DNA of 64,000 bases from Spirosoma aureum. GTDB taxonomy: Bacteria > Bacteroidota > Bacteroidia > Cytophagales > Spirosomataceae. The notes beneath the pieces were generated by a model. That model did no database searches and had not been told where the DNA came from. It saw only the letters and a list, made by a program, of their open reading frames with translations. The position numbers were made by a program, and so were the translations under genes. The stretch is taken from positions 7,853,001 to 7,917,000 of the forward strand of contig NZ_CP050063.1 in NCBI RefSeq assembly GCF_011604685.1, in the 5' to 3' direction. Shown here piece after piece: positions 8,741 through 18,640 of this stretch; within the stretch, counting starts at the first letter, position 1; every line of letters starts with the position of its first letter.

Positions 8741-8972
8741 CGAAGCAAAGAAGGATTTTATTAGGCAAGATACCATCTTTCGGCAAACTACCGATTAGCA
8801 TTTTTTGCCTTACCCATAAAAAAATTAGAATTTGATTAGAGAATAACCGTAGCAGTTGTTCAGCATTCGCTGACACACTCGTTTAAAGTTTCTGTAGCCT
8901 CTTTTTTAGATAAGCTACGTGATTAGCAGCTTTGTGGCTAATTTGTGCCACACAACCCGAATTATGTGTTTT

Positions 8973-11435
8973 ATGACAAAAACTACGCTTCATCAATGTG
9001 GTTCGTACCTCTATCGACCACTACTTCTGGCATTCGTTTCCGCGAATGCCTTTGCTCAGCCTTCACCAAAGGTCGAGAAGCCATCAGACAGGCTTCAACT
9101 CACCGTTGACGCCATTATGCAGGATCCCAAGGTCTGGATGGGTACTTCGCCCTCCAATCCATACTGGTCCGACGACTCGAAGACACTTTATTTTGACTGG
9201 AATCCTGATAAGAACAAAAGTGATTCGCTGTATAAAGTGACTTTCACGACTGGAAAAACCCTAACGGCATCGCAACCGCAGAAGGTAAGTCCGGCCGATC
9301 GTCGCCTTCTGCCGACCGAACCAATCGCGGCTTTCAATCGCGCACGCACGCAGCGTCTCTTCGAACGGCAGGGAGATATTTACTGGATCGATGTCAAGAC
9401 CGGGCGAATTCGTCAGCTCACCAATACCGTTGAGATGGAAGCCAATCCTGTTTTTTCTGGCGACGAACAGCGGGTTATTTTCCGACGTACACCCAATCTG
9501 TTCAGCATCAACCTTCAATCGGGCGAACTGATGCAATTGACCGATTTCCGGACGGGTGCTAAAAAAGCCGAGCCTAAGCTAACCGACGAAGAGAAATTTC
9601 TGAAGCAGGATCAGCTTCGCTTATCAACGGTTCTGAAAGAGCGTAAGGCCAAGAAAGACGAAGCAGACCGTATCAGCAAAGCAGACAAGCCCAAACGTCC
9701 TAAAGAAATTTACCTGGATGACAAACAATTGTTTAATCCTCAGGTCAGTCCTGATGGGCGCTTTGTAACTTACCGACTCTCTAAAAATGCGACCAATGCC
9801 AAAAATGCGCAGGTGCCAACTTATGTAACGGAGTCGGGTTATACCGAAGAACTCCCGGCACGGACTAAAGTGGGTGCTCCATTAGCCAGCCAGGAATTTT
9901 TCGTGTATGATAGTGTCAAAGATACCGTCCGGGCGGTAAGCGTCAAGGATATTCCGGGAATCGGTGATAAGCCAGAATACCTAAAAACGGTTTCCAGTGC
10001 CAAACCAGATACAGCAAAAAAAACACGTCCGGTTACCATCAATGGCCCAGTATGGTCTGAAGATGGCAAATTGTGTGTGGTTGTCGTTCGGTCGCAGGAT
10101 AACAAAGATCGGTGGATCATGCGGTTCGAACCCGAAACGCTTAAACTGACATTGCTCGATCGCCAGCACGATGAAGCCTGGATTGGCGGACCTGGTATTG
10201 GCACCGCAAATTCGCCGGGCAACATGGGCTTTCTGGCCGATAATCAAACGCTGTGGTTTCAGTCGGAAGCTGATGGTTATTCGCACCTCTATTCGATCAA
10301 CGTATTGGCAGGCGGCCAAAAGAAGCAGCTGACTTCAGGAAAATTTGAAGTACAGCAGGTTCTGCCATCAAAAGACAAAGCCTATTTTTTCCTGCAAACC
10401 AATGAGGTGCATCCCGGCGAGCAGCACTTTTACCGGATGGCGGTGAACAGCGGTGAACGCGTTCGTCTGACAACAATGACCGGTGCGAATGAGGTAACGC
10501 TTTCGCCCGATGAAACCCGTCTGGCCATCCGTTATTCGTCCAGTAACCAGCCCTGGGAGCTATATGTGGCAGAGATTGGTCTACCGTCGGCTGCTGCAAA
10601 GAAGACACTGGCCAGTAGTGCTCCCATCAAGTTAACCAGCTCACAAACTGAAGGCTTCAAAAGTTACCCCTGGCGTGAGGCTACGCTCGTAACGATCCCC
10701 GCCAGCGATGGCCAGACGATCTATGCCCGTTTGTATAAGCCCGAAAGACCCACCGGCAAAAGTGTCGTATTTGTTCATGGCGCAGGCTATCTTCAAAATG
10801 CGCATAAGTGGTGGAGCCAGTACTTCCGCGAATACATGTTCCATAACCTGCTCGTCGACAAGGGCTATACTGTACTCGATATCGATTACCGGGCTAGTGC
10901 GGGCTATGGCCGTGACTGGCGTACGGGCATCTATCGGTTTATGGGCGGAAAAGATTTAACTGACCATGTTGATGCCGCGAAATGGCTTGTACAAACGCAG
11001 GGTGTCGATGCCAACCGAATCGGTATTTATGGTGGTTCTTATGGTGGCTTTATCACACTGATGGCCATGTTTACCACCCCTGATGTATTTAAAGCGGGGG
11101 CAGCGCTACGGCCTGTAACTGACTGGGCAGCCTATAACCATCCGTATACGGCTAATATCCTGAACGAACCTCAGCTCGATTCTCTGTCCTACCGTCGTTC
11201 GTCGCCGATTTATTTTGCCGAAGGCTTAAAGGGTTATTTGCTCATTTGCCACGGAATGGTCGACGTAAACGTGCATTTTCAGGATACGGTCCGGCTCATG
11301 CAACGGCTGATCGAGCTTAAAAAAGACAATTGGGAAGTGGCTGCGTACCCGATGGAAGATCATGGTTTCGTAGAACCTTCGAGTTGGACGGACGAATACA
11401 AGCGGATTCTGAAGTTGTTTGAAGAACGGCTGTAG
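8973..11435 (+). CDS. S9 family peptidase (prolyl oligopeptidase / dipeptidyl peptidase IV type)
   Basis: 820 residues from the ATG at 8973, which precedes a signal peptide ending ANAFAQ; in-frame starts at 8919 and 8964 only lengthen the leader. The N-terminal two thirds form a beta-propeller with repeated WD40-like strands such as YWSDDSKTLYFDW and NPQVSPDGRFVTYRLS. The C-terminal alpha/beta hydrolase domain has the catalytic Ser689 (GGSYGG), Asp764 (GMVDVNVH) and His797 (EDHGF). These periplasmic enzymes release dipeptides or short peptides, often after proline. A run of Lys/Glu/Asp (about 200-240) interrupts the propeller. It is followed by a three-armed hairpin and a convergent adhesin gene. 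Confidence 0.9.
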   Translation: MTKTTLHQCGSYLYRPLLLAFVSANAFAQPSPKVEKPSDRLQLTVDAIMQDPKVWMGTSPSNPYWSDDSKTLYFDWNPDKNKSDSLYKVTFTTGKTLTASQPQKVSPADRRLLPTEPIAAFNRARTQRLFERQGDIYWIDVKTGRIRQLTNTVEMEANPVFSGDEQRVIFRRTPNLFSINLQSGELMQLTDFRTGAKKAEPKLTDEEKFLKQDQLRLSTVLKERKAKKDEADRISKADKPKRPKEIYLDDKQLFNPQVSPDGRFVTYRLSKNATNAKNAQVPTYVTESGYTEELPARTKVGAPLASQEFFVYDSVKDTVRAVSVKDIPGIGDKPEYLKTVSSAKPDTAKKTRPVTINGPVWSEDGKLCVVVVRSQDNKDRWIMRFEPETLKLTLLDRQHDEAWIGGPGIGTANSPGNMGFLADNQTLWFQSEADGYSHLYSINVLAGGQKKQLTSGKFEVQQVLPSKDKAYFFLQTNEVHPGEQHFYRMAVNSGERVRLTTMTGANEVTLSPDETRLAIRYSSSNQPWELYVAEIGLPSAAAKKTLASSAPIKLTSSQTEGFKSYPWREATLVTIPASDGQTIYARLYKPERPTGKSVVFVHGAGYLQNAHKWWSQYFREYMFHNLLVDKGYTVLDIDYRASAGYGRDWRTGIYRFMGGKDLTDHVDAAKWLVQTQGVDANRIGIYGGSYGGFITLMAMFTTPDVFKAGAALRPVTDWAAYNHPYTANILNEPQLDSLSYRRSSPIYFAEGLKGYLLICHGMVDVNVHFQDTVRLMQRLIELKKDNWEVAAYPMEDHGFVEPSSWTDEYKRILKLFEERL

Positions 11436-11442
11436 ACAGTGG

Positions 11443-11497
11443 GCAGTCTTCAGTAGGCAGCCCGTTCACTGCTTACTGAAGACTGCCTACTGAAGAC
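11443..11497. repeat. Hairpin with two alternative right arms between convergent genes
   Basis: The left arm 11443-11460 pairs with 11469-11486 (17 of 18 bases). Part of the same left arm, 11446-11460, also pairs perfectly with 11483-11497 (15 of 15), because the right side holds a tandem copy of TACTGAAGAC. The two stems exclude each other. The element fills the gap between the peptidase stop and the adhesin stop at 11498 and could end transcription from either side. Confidence 0.7.
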
Positions 11498-14074
11498 TTA
11501 CTCTACCAGAATTCTAATTACAGATCGGCGATCACCAGCTTCGGCTTTCAGCATATACTGGCCTGAAGAAATGCCGGTCAATGGCCACTCAGCCTGCTTT
11601 TTACCCGTAAATGCGGGAATTTGATAATCCCGAACGGCTCGACCTGACTGATCGATTAACTGTACCTGTACAGCCTGCCGTTGTGTTTGTTCAATTTCCA
11701 GTCGCAACCGATCTGTGACCGGATTCGGCACCACTCGCACCGACAAGTCGCCAATGGGCTCTGAGGCCGTTAACACAAACGTCACAAAGTTGGAAGGCAA
11801 AGATGCACATCCCCCTTGAGTCACAACAACGTAATAACGGCCACTCTGGAAAGGAACTAACGTAGAGGTCGTCGCATTCGGCACCGGTTTGCCAGCGCTC
11901 GTATCCACTGTTACATACCATTGAATACCCGTCACCTCAACGATCGAAAGGCTAGTACTTGTCTGCGTAATAACCGGCTTTGGCGGGATCGGAGCCAGCG
12001 CTTTTACCGTAACAAACGTCGTGGTGGTCGTACAGCGATTACTATCCAGAACACTAACGGTGTAAGTACCTTCAGATAGGCCAGTCTGCGTTGGCGTCCG
12101 GGCTTTCAGGGTATCTTTCCGTTCGGTCTGCCAGTAGAACACGAACGGCTTGGTTCCTCCGGTGAGTTGTACGGCCGCTTCACCATCGCGTCCACCCGTA
12201 CACGGAACATCTTTTATACGACCAGGCGACAGCGACATGGATGATGCATCGGTAACAGCGACAGCCACCGAATCGGTACAGCCAACTTCGTCGGAAATCC
12301 GGAAACGATACGTACCTGGCGGTAACCCTGCAAATTGATTACTGGCCTGAAACGGCCGACCAATTAACTGAAACTGCCGTCCTGTTCCGGTGCCACCACC
12401 GCTAGTCAGCGCCACTTGGCCCGTTGGGCAAACACAACAGGTAGCTGGCACGATGGAAGCCTGTACTTTCAGGGGATCAGATTTACCAATTGTAACGGGT
12501 AAGAGTGCTGTACACCCATTTGAATCGGTCCCTACAACCGTGTAATCACCCAGCGCAAGCGCTTTGAATACATTACTTTTCTGGGGCGTTTTGGTAGATG
12601 TCAGCTGATATTGAACAGATCCCGTTCCGCCACTTGGCGTTAGTGTAATGGCACCACTATTATCGCCAAAACAATTGACTGGTGTAACCGCAGCGGTCAG
12701 TTTCAGGGGCAATGGTTCCGGTACAGCTATTGATTTTTTCCCTAAACAGCCACTCCCATCTTTAACCGTAACCTCATAGGTATTAGCCGCAAGGCCAGTG
12801 AACAATGTTCCCGCCTGAAAGACACCCGCACCGATCTGATATTGATAGGAGCCTGTGCCGCCCGAGCTCAAAATATTAATCGTACCATCGGCAGAGCCCG
12901 TACATTTTGCCGACCCGATAGTAGCTTTTATATCAATTGCCTGAGGAGCCCCAATCACGGCGGTCTGTGATGTGGCACAGCCAGTTCCGTCAACTGCCGT
13001 AACGATGTAGGCAGTCTTGTCTTTCAAATCGAAAAATGATTCCCCAGTCTGTAACTGCCCACCATTGATCTGAAATTGGTAAGGAGCATTTCCGCCCGTG
13101 GCGGCAACGAATACCCCCCCATCGGATCCACCTGAACATTTTGCATTGACAACTTTTACGGTCAAAACTACAGGCGTAGGTTCTTTAATCTGTGCGGTAG
13201 TTTGGGCTGTACACCCAAGAACGTCTTTAACTGATACCTGATAAGTTCCGGCCTTTAAGTTTGAGAAAATATTTTCTACCTGAGATCCTTGCCCGTTCAG
13301 CTGAAACTGCCGCGGCCCTGTACCACCAGAGGCTGTAATAAAAATCTGGCCCGTACTGGCCCCCGTACAATTGGCGGGTGTAACAGCACTGGATATCGTT
13401 AATCCCGGAGCAATTGCCAGTTGGGCCGCTGAACTTGACACATTCCCGCATTGGTTCGATAAAGTAACAGCATAAGCTCCCGCCTGGGCCATAGTAATGC
13501 TGGCCAGCGACAGTTGAGGACTATTCGAACCAGCTATCGGCACTCCGTTTCGAGACCACGAATATGCAATACCAGAACCGTTTGCAGTAACCGAAAACGA
13601 TACCGCAGCGCCTTCACAGGCCGATGTAGATGCCGGGTTGCTGGTAAGAACTATTGGCTGATTGACCACAACCTGGCTAGTTGCCGAAGCAGTCGTTGTT
13701 CCCTGTGGCCCGCTTACGGAGCAGGTGGCTGTGTAGCTTGTTGTTTGAGCAGGACTCACCGTAATGCTTGCACCTGTCTGATTAGTCGACCACCGAACTG
13801 TGCCGGCAACCGGACAACCTGTCAGCGCCAGAGCAACGCTTCTGCCTGCACATATTGCTGGAGAAGCTGGTGTAAGGGATAGGGTGATAGGATCCGCCAA
13901 CGGGCTTTCGACATCTGCACCGGGTCTAGTTTCACTAATAGCTACATAAGAAGTAGGGTTATCTTTAGCCTTGATTGGTTGGAGGAAAGCGATTAGCAGC
14001 AGGAAACCAGAAACAGGTACTAGCCAACACTGTGTAAAGGAAAACCAATAAAATAACGGTAAACGAAATTTCAT
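11498..14074 (-). CDS. T9SS-exported SprB-repeat/Ig-like surface protein
   Basis: 858 residues. The N-terminal hydrophobic stretch (about 9-36) is the export signal. Residues about 60-225 hold two Ig/PKD-like modules (CAGRSVALALTGCPVAGTVRW; CEGAAVSFSVTANGSG). Residues about 228-690 hold about six SprB-type repeats, each with a Cys near the start, a GGTGPRQFQLNG-like core and an AGTYQVSVKDVLGC end. SprB proteins are mobile adhesins of gliding Bacteroidota. The C-terminal 75 residues are a type A T9SS sorting domain (VRVVPNPVTDRLRLEI ... GISSGQYMLKAE). The protein is expected on the cell surface. A PorU-like sortase that could process such proteins is encoded about 30 kb downstream. Confidence 0.9.
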   Translation of the reverse strand: MKFRLPLFYWFSFTQCWLVPVSGFLLLIAFLQPIKAKDNPTSYVAISETRPGADVESPLADPITLSLTPASPAICAGRSVALALTGCPVAGTVRWSTNQTGASITVSPAQTTSYTATCSVSGPQGTTTASATSQVVVNQPIVLTSNPASTSACEGAAVSFSVTANGSGIAYSWSRNGVPIAGSNSPQLSLASITMAQAGAYAVTLSNQCGNVSSSAAQLAIAPGLTISSAVTPANCTGASTGQIFITASGGTGPRQFQLNGQGSQVENIFSNLKAGTYQVSVKDVLGCTAQTTAQIKEPTPVVLTVKVVNAKCSGGSDGGVFVAATGGNAPYQFQINGGQLQTGESFFDLKDKTAYIVTAVDGTGCATSQTAVIGAPQAIDIKATIGSAKCTGSADGTINILSSGGTGSYQYQIGAGVFQAGTLFTGLAANTYEVTVKDGSGCLGKKSIAVPEPLPLKLTAAVTPVNCFGDNSGAITLTPSGGTGSVQYQLTSTKTPQKSNVFKALALGDYTVVGTDSNGCTALLPVTIGKSDPLKVQASIVPATCCVCPTGQVALTSGGGTGTGRQFQLIGRPFQASNQFAGLPPGTYRFRISDEVGCTDSVAVAVTDASSMSLSPGRIKDVPCTGGRDGEAAVQLTGGTKPFVFYWQTERKDTLKARTPTQTGLSEGTYTVSVLDSNRCTTTTTFVTVKALAPIPPKPVITQTSTSLSIVEVTGIQWYVTVDTSAGKPVPNATTSTLVPFQSGRYYVVVTQGGCASLPSNFVTFVLTASEPIGDLSVRVVPNPVTDRLRLEIEQTQRQAVQVQLIDQSGRAVRDYQIPAFTGKKQAEWPLTGISSGQYMLKAEAGDRRSVIRILVE

Positions 14075-14217
14075 GAACTAAACAGATTTTTACGTGGACA
14101 AAGTTATCTGATTATAAGCATCAACCCACAGATTTAATAATTAGCATAAATGATATAGTAGAAATTATTCAGGCAGCACATTCTACTTTAATAAAATGAA
14201 GCAATCGGCGATCTAAA

Positions 14218-14254
14218 AAAACAAACCCGATCCTGAGAAGATCGGGTTTGTTTT
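14218..14254 (-). terminator. Rho-independent terminator of the acidic-protein gene
   Basis: Perfect 15-bp stem (14218-14232 with 14240-14254) with a 7-nt loop. On the minus strand it is followed by a T-rich run, and it starts 7 nt after the stop codon at 14261. Confidence 0.8.
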
Positions 14255-14260
14255 GCGTAT

Positions 14261-14755
14261 TCAATAAAACAGACCCCAGTCATCAGGAGCATCATTATCT
14301 TTATCGAAACCATTTACCCATTCAACAAATAATAGGCGAAACTGCTCAATTTCATCACGCAGAACATTCAAATAGGCAGGAGTTGCTAGTTTTTCTGCTT
14401 TGCAATAAGAAGTCTGAGCCAATAATTCCCGAGCATGCATCTTAATAATAACCGCATTTTCCATTCGTAGTGTGTAGAGATCTCCTCCCTCAGCACCAAC
14501 GATTTTAGGAGCCAGCATCATCGCATTAGCCAACATCTGCTCATGCATCATCAGCACATCGTCTTCTTTATTGATCGTTTCAACAATGGCCTGCGTTAAC
14601 TCCATGAGTTCATTGGCCTTGCGTAAGATAGGCAGGTTCTTAATCCGCCGGTTCTCGGCCTCCATTTCGGCGCGGGCTTCTTCCGGGTCGTAATCCTCAT
14701 CGAAACCGTCCCAGTCCATGAAACTGTCGTCGTCGTCCTCGTCGTCAAAGTTCAT
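14261..14755 (-). CDS. Conserved acidic helical protein, function unknown
   Basis: 164 residues. The first 30 are almost purely acidic (MNFDDEDDDDSFMDWDGFDE), followed by a mainly helical body with long amphipathic stretches (NELMELTQAIVETINKEDDVLMMHEQMLANAMMLAPKI). It has no signal, membrane segment or catalytic motif. It resembles a Cytophagales family of hypothetical proteins; I cannot name a function. The acidic head could be a protein-interaction or nucleic-acid-mimic segment, which is only an inference. It is monocistronic, with its own terminator. A TTACTTTG element on the minus strand near 14795-14802, one base off the TAnnTTTG consensus, could be its promoter. Confidence 0.75.
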   Translation of the reverse strand: MNFDDEDDDDSFMDWDGFDEDYDPEEARAEMEAENRRIKNLPILRKANELMELTQAIVETINKEDDVLMMHEQMLANAMMLAPKIVGAEGGDLYTLRMENAVIIKMHARELLAQTSYCKAEKLATPAYLNVLRDEIEQFRLLFVEWVNGFDKDNDAPDDWGLFY

Positions 14756-14802
14756 CGCGAATTGGCGAAGGGGTTCAATACCTTCTCATTGACAAAGTAA
14801 CA

Positions 14803-15040
14803 CAAACCTTTATCCAAAACAAACCGATTTGGTGGAAAACTAACAGCGCCACAATGCTGATCATCAGCACTCTCGCGATTAATTGAATTCGGCGGTTTAT
14901 AGGCATTTACTGAATTATATACTGGCTCTTAGTCGATCACAAAAAATAAAAACTGAATACCTCTCACGTTTAATAATCTAGCTTAGATATAGATTAAATT
15001 TTCGCATATCAGTGACTCTATAGATAACTTATTAATCCAT
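14803..15040. other. AT-rich intergenic stretch without a recognisable gene
   Basis: The 424-nt gap 14756-15179 between divergent genes is AT-rich and holds no convincing reading frame, RNA gene or large repeat. Its outer parts carry the putative promoters of the two flanking genes; the central part listed here shows nothing I can identify. Confidence 0.5.
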
Positions 15041-15046
15041 TAGTAC

Positions 15047-15054
15047 TATATTTG
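15047..15054 (+). promoter_or_regulatory. Putative -7 box upstream of the SGNH-DUF11 gene
   Basis: TATATTTG fits the Bacteroidota -7 consensus TAnnTTTG. It implies a transcription start near 15062 and a 5' leader of about 118 nt. A clear -33 TTTG is not visible. Confidence 0.4.
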
Positions 15055-15179
15055 GCTACAAAGTGTTGATAATGGAAATTTCCTTTGCCTTGAAATGTAT
15101 ACAATATAATCTTTTAAGTATACAAAAATACAGCAACGGTAAACTTCCTGCATCTAAAACAGGTACTGCTTTATCCATC

Positions 15180-17783
15180 ATGAAATTATTTTTACGGCCA
15201 CTCCTGCTAACAGGGTTGACGGCTATGTTATGGGCCATTGGTCTATTACAGGCTGTTGCCCAAATCGATGTTACTTATCCGGTCAGCCGCATGATTGTCC
15301 AGCGGGACAATAATAACAACGCGACGGTTCAGATTGCTGGTAGTTATGCCCAACTGTTTGATTCGGTAGAAGCTCGTGCCGTTGTTCGAACAAGCGGACA
15401 GGGAACCACGACCAACTGGGCTACGCTTCAAACAAATCCACTCAACGGTCAATTCAATGGTACCTTAACCATCACGGGAGGGTGGTATCGAATTGAAGTC
15501 CGTGGAAAGCGAAATGGTCAGGTTGTGGCATCTGATTCAGTCGATCGGTTTGGCGTTGGTGAGGTCTTTGCCATCGTTGGTCATTCAAATGCACAGGGGT
15601 CAGCTTGCATTATTAATAATACGGACTACTGCACAACGATGCCCGGAGCCCTTGACGACCGTGTAACGGTGGTTCCTCTCGATCAAACAACCCCAGAGTT
15701 TTTACAATATGAAAACACCGCCGATACACGCTATTTACCCGGACTGACATTCAGTCAATTATCTACATTTAGTGGCATCTCTCCCTTCGCCAAAATGTCG
15801 TGGTTCTGGGGTCACATGGGCGATTTGCTAGTGCAGCGCATCAATGTACCGGTTTTGATTTATAATGCTGGTTTTGGAGGGACCAACATGGAATATAATT
15901 ACAAGGCAGCCTACGATATTCCCTTTGACCACGGCTTCATCAAGTATTCGATTCGAATGCCCTACGTCAATCTGCGAAATCTGATGAATTTATACGTACC
16001 CTCAACGGGTATTCGGGCCATTCTTCTCCAGCATGGTGAAAATGATCGCGGTAATCCAACGGATCTTATCGTTACGCATCACTACGGCGTGATCGACAAG
16101 GTCCGTCAGGAGTTCGGTAAGCCAAACCTGGCCTGGATTATCGCCCTGTCGTCATTTGTCGGCGCCCCCTTCGATAATGTTCGGCAGGCTCAGCTTCAGG
16201 TTATCAATCGACAGAATTACCTGACCTATATGGGGCCTGACCTGGATAATGTTAACTCACCGGCTGACCGTCCTGATGGTATCCACTTTTCGGCTTCGGG
16301 CCAGAACCAGGTGGGGGCTTTATGGGCCAATGCCATCAGCAATAGCTATCTTCAGTCCATACAGCCTTATCTGGCCCAAAATCAACCATTCACCAGTATC
16401 GCCTGCGCGCCGGGCAATCAACTAACGTTAACTCAGCCTGCTGGTTATCAATACACCTGGAACACGGGTGATAGCATTCAGAGTTTAACCGTTGGAGCAG
16501 GAACTTATTCAGTACGTTTACGCGATCCTCAGAAAAAAGTAGTTTTCCCTCCGGCCGTCACGGTACCAAGTGTGGTCAGGCCAGCTACTCCTACCATTAC
16601 AGTCAGCGGCTCAATGTCACTTTGTTTACCAGGAAGTGTCACCTTAACATCCAGTTATTCAGGCCCTAACCTCTGGAGTACGTCGGCAGTAACTTCTTCC
16701 ATTCTGGCTAACCAGGTAGGAGCCTACTCCGTACAAGCCGTGAACGGTGTTTATGGCTGTCAATCCAGCCCGACAAGCATTACGATCAGCAACGCCATGA
16801 CCGATCTGTCTCTTTCGCTGGGAGTTAGTCGAAGAACTGCCGCCGTAGGAGACACTGTTACGTTTTCGTTAACGGTTAAAAATGAAGGCTCGTGCGACGC
16901 TGGTGCAGTAACTATGCAAAATCGATTGCCCGACAATATGGTCTTTGTCTCTTCGTCAACTTTAACATCTACTAGTGGCGTGATAAGCGGAACGATCGCA
17001 AACGTAGCACCAGGGCAATCGGTCACCCGACAGTATGTAGCTCGCCTAACAGCGCCGGGAATGTATCAAAATGCCGGACAATTAACGGCTCAGGCCAGGA
17101 TCGATCCCGACAGTCAGCCGAATTCAGGTACTGGCGATGGACAGGACGACGCAGCTATGGTTGATTTACGAACCACGTCAACAGCGGGAACACTTTCGCT
17201 ATTTTCTTCGCCGAATCCCAACCAAACCCCTTTACCGCCCATACAGAGTAATCAGCCTACACCAAACCCGAGTAAAGCCGACCTCAGCCTGACCATGGAA
17301 TTGAGTCAGCGCTATGTAAGGGCAGGACAAACTATTACTGTTACGCTTAAGGTTTTCAATCTGGGTGGTCTGAATGCTACAGGCATCGTCGTAAAAAACG
17401 ACCTGCCAGCGGGCATGCAGTTCGTTTCATCCCCTTCCGGTATGACTTCGTCTGGATCGTCGGTAACCGGGTCTATCGGCCAGTTGGCAGCCGGACAAAC
17501 AGCTAGTCTGTCTTTTACAGCTACAGTTACCAGTCAGGGAAATTTCACAAATGTGGCTCAAATTATGGCCTGCAATCAGAGTGACCCGGATAGTACGCCC
17601 GGTAACGGTACAACTAACGGTGAAGATGATACAGCTCAGGTAGATTTACGGGCTAACAGCGCATCTGGCGCACGAATTGCTGCTACGCCGAATGCGGTTG
17701 CCTCGCCCAATAAACAGGCTATAAATGCTACGCCGACCAGTACTCAGGGGCATCGATTTTCAAATAATGCCCCAAAGAAATAA
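15180..17783 (+). CDS. Exported SGNH (sialate O-acetylesterase-like) protein with DUF11 repeats
   Basis: 867 residues from the ATG at 15180, the start of a signal peptide ending LLQAVAQ; a longer frame from 15063 adds 39 unlikely residues. Residues about 30-115 form a beta module (DVTYPVSRMIVQRDNNNN), then an SGNH-hydrolase-like domain follows with likely nucleophile Ser136 (VGHSNAQG), LLQHGENDRG, and the Asp/His pair in DRPDGIHFSASG. Residues about 540-660 and 700-825 are two DUF11/CARDB-type repeats (DLSLTMELSQRYVRAGQ). No T9SS sorting domain is visible; the tail is low-complexity Ala/Asn/Thr. Carbohydrate deacetylation at the surface is plausible. A paralogue with the same N-terminal half lies at 37765-39471. 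Confidence 0.8.
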   Translation: MKLFLRPLLLTGLTAMLWAIGLLQAVAQIDVTYPVSRMIVQRDNNNNATVQIAGSYAQLFDSVEARAVVRTSGQGTTTNWATLQTNPLNGQFNGTLTITGGWYRIEVRGKRNGQVVASDSVDRFGVGEVFAIVGHSNAQGSACIINNTDYCTTMPGALDDRVTVVPLDQTTPEFLQYENTADTRYLPGLTFSQLSTFSGISPFAKMSWFWGHMGDLLVQRINVPVLIYNAGFGGTNMEYNYKAAYDIPFDHGFIKYSIRMPYVNLRNLMNLYVPSTGIRAILLQHGENDRGNPTDLIVTHHYGVIDKVRQEFGKPNLAWIIALSSFVGAPFDNVRQAQLQVINRQNYLTYMGPDLDNVNSPADRPDGIHFSASGQNQVGALWANAISNSYLQSIQPYLAQNQPFTSIACAPGNQLTLTQPAGYQYTWNTGDSIQSLTVGAGTYSVRLRDPQKKVVFPPAVTVPSVVRPATPTITVSGSMSLCLPGSVTLTSSYSGPNLWSTSAVTSSILANQVGAYSVQAVNGVYGCQSSPTSITISNAMTDLSLSLGVSRRTAAVGDTVTFSLTVKNEGSCDAGAVTMQNRLPDNMVFVSSSTLTSTSGVISGTIANVAPGQSVTRQYVARLTAPGMYQNAGQLTAQARIDPDSQPNSGTGDGQDDAAMVDLRTTSTAGTLSLFSSPNPNQTPLPPIQSNQPTPNPSKADLSLTMELSQRYVRAGQTITVTLKVFNLGGLNATGIVVKNDLPAGMQFVSSPSGMTSSGSSVTGSIGQLAAGQTASLSFTATVTSQGNFTNVAQIMACNQSDPDSTPGNGTTNGEDDTAQVDLRANSASGARIAATPNAVASPNKQAINATPTSTQGHRFSNNAPKK

Positions 17784-17836
17784 GGCAGTTTTTGAGAAAA
17801 CAGGATCTTAAATCAAACAAAAACGGGGGCAACCCG

Positions 17837-17844
17837 TATATTTG
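17837..17844 (+). promoter_or_regulatory. Putative -7 box of the anbu gene
   Basis: TATATTTG matches TAnnTTTG 48 nt before the preferred anbu start at 17892. A start of transcription near 17851 would give a leader of about 40 nt. No good -33 element is visible. Confidence 0.45.
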
Positions 17845-17891
17845 TTGGGTTTACACCCGGAGTGGATGCTCCTGATTTCCCACTGTACAGA

Positions 17892-18632
17892 ATGACGTAT
17901 TGTTTAGGAATTAAAGTCGCGTCGGGCTTAGTGGCCATTGCCGACAGACGGTTGACCTCTGGCACCGAAGTATCGTCTAATCGAAAAATTTCGGTTCACG
18001 AAGTCGAAAATCACTCGTTGTTTATCATGACGTCGGGCCTGCGGTCAGTACGCGACAAGGCTATTACGTATTTTAAAGAAGTGATTTCTGAACGAGATCG
18101 CTCGTTCAACAAGCTGTATAAGGCAGTAAATGCCTTTGGTGAACAGGTTAAGCGTGTGGCTCAGGAAGATAAAGAATCCATTACGGCCAGCGGTTTAAAT
18201 TTCAATTTAAACGCCATTGTTGGCGGCCAATTGGAAGACGACGAAGAACATAAGCTCTTTCTGTTGTATCCTGAGGGAAACTGGGTAGAGGTAGATCAGG
18301 GATCACCATTTAAGATAATCGGCAACTCTGGATACGGCAAGCCACTGTTATTCAGAAATTTATCTTACGAAACCAGCCTACCCGAAGCGTTAAAAATTGG
18401 CTTTCTCGCCTTCGATGCCACCCGAGTCAGCGCCAACGATGTCGATTATCCATTAGATGTCGTCATTTACCCCAAAGACAGTTTTCACATGACCGAATAC
18501 CGGCTCGAAAAAGAAGACATGGATGAAGTGTCGCACCAGTGGAGCGCGCTTCTTAGTAACTCTGTCCGCAAATTACCGACCTACTGGATGGACCCAATCT
18601 TTGAGAAAGTACGTTCGGTTAAAAATGTATAA
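17892..18632 (+). CDS. Anbu, bacterial proteasome homologue (20S beta-like peptidase)
   Basis: 246 residues from the ATG at 17892 (MTYCLGIKVASGLVAIADRR). Removal of Met leaves Thr2, the expected N-terminal nucleophile of the Ntn-hydrolase fold; an in-frame ATG at 17862 would bury this Thr and is rejected. The pattern MTYC-GLVAIADRRLTSG...SSNRKISVHE and SLFIMTSGLRSVRDKA matches the Anbu (ancestral beta subunit) family, which forms ring or lock-washer assemblies. Catalytic activity has been hard to show for relatives. The next gene is a transglutaminase-like protein, the usual Anbu neighbour. The other common partners (circularly permuted ATP-grasp and alpha-E proteins) are absent from the window. 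Confidence 0.88.
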   Translation: MTYCLGIKVASGLVAIADRRLTSGTEVSSNRKISVHEVENHSLFIMTSGLRSVRDKAITYFKEVISERDRSFNKLYKAVNAFGEQVKRVAQEDKESITASGLNFNLNAIVGGQLEDDEEHKLFLLYPEGNWVEVDQGSPFKIIGNSGYGKPLLFRNLSYETSLPEALKIGFLAFDATRVSANDVDYPLDVVIYPKDSFHMTEYRLEKEDMDEVSHQWSALLSNSVRKLPTYWMDPIFEKVRSVKNV

Positions 18633-18640
18633 CCAATTCT

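Noticed and set aside
12710..13400. Tandem DNA repeats in the adhesin gene
   Set aside because: The repeats are at the protein level (SprB modules) and have diverged at the DNA level; they are not a separate DNA repeat or CRISPR array.
13514..13882. 122-residue frame opposite the SprB-repeat gene
   Set aside because: Arg/Cys/Ser-rich translation caused by repeat codons on the other strand.
17823..17852. Riboswitch-like leader of anbu
   Set aside because: Only very short stems (ACGGG/CCCGT; GGGT/ACCC), partly upstream of the presumed transcription start.
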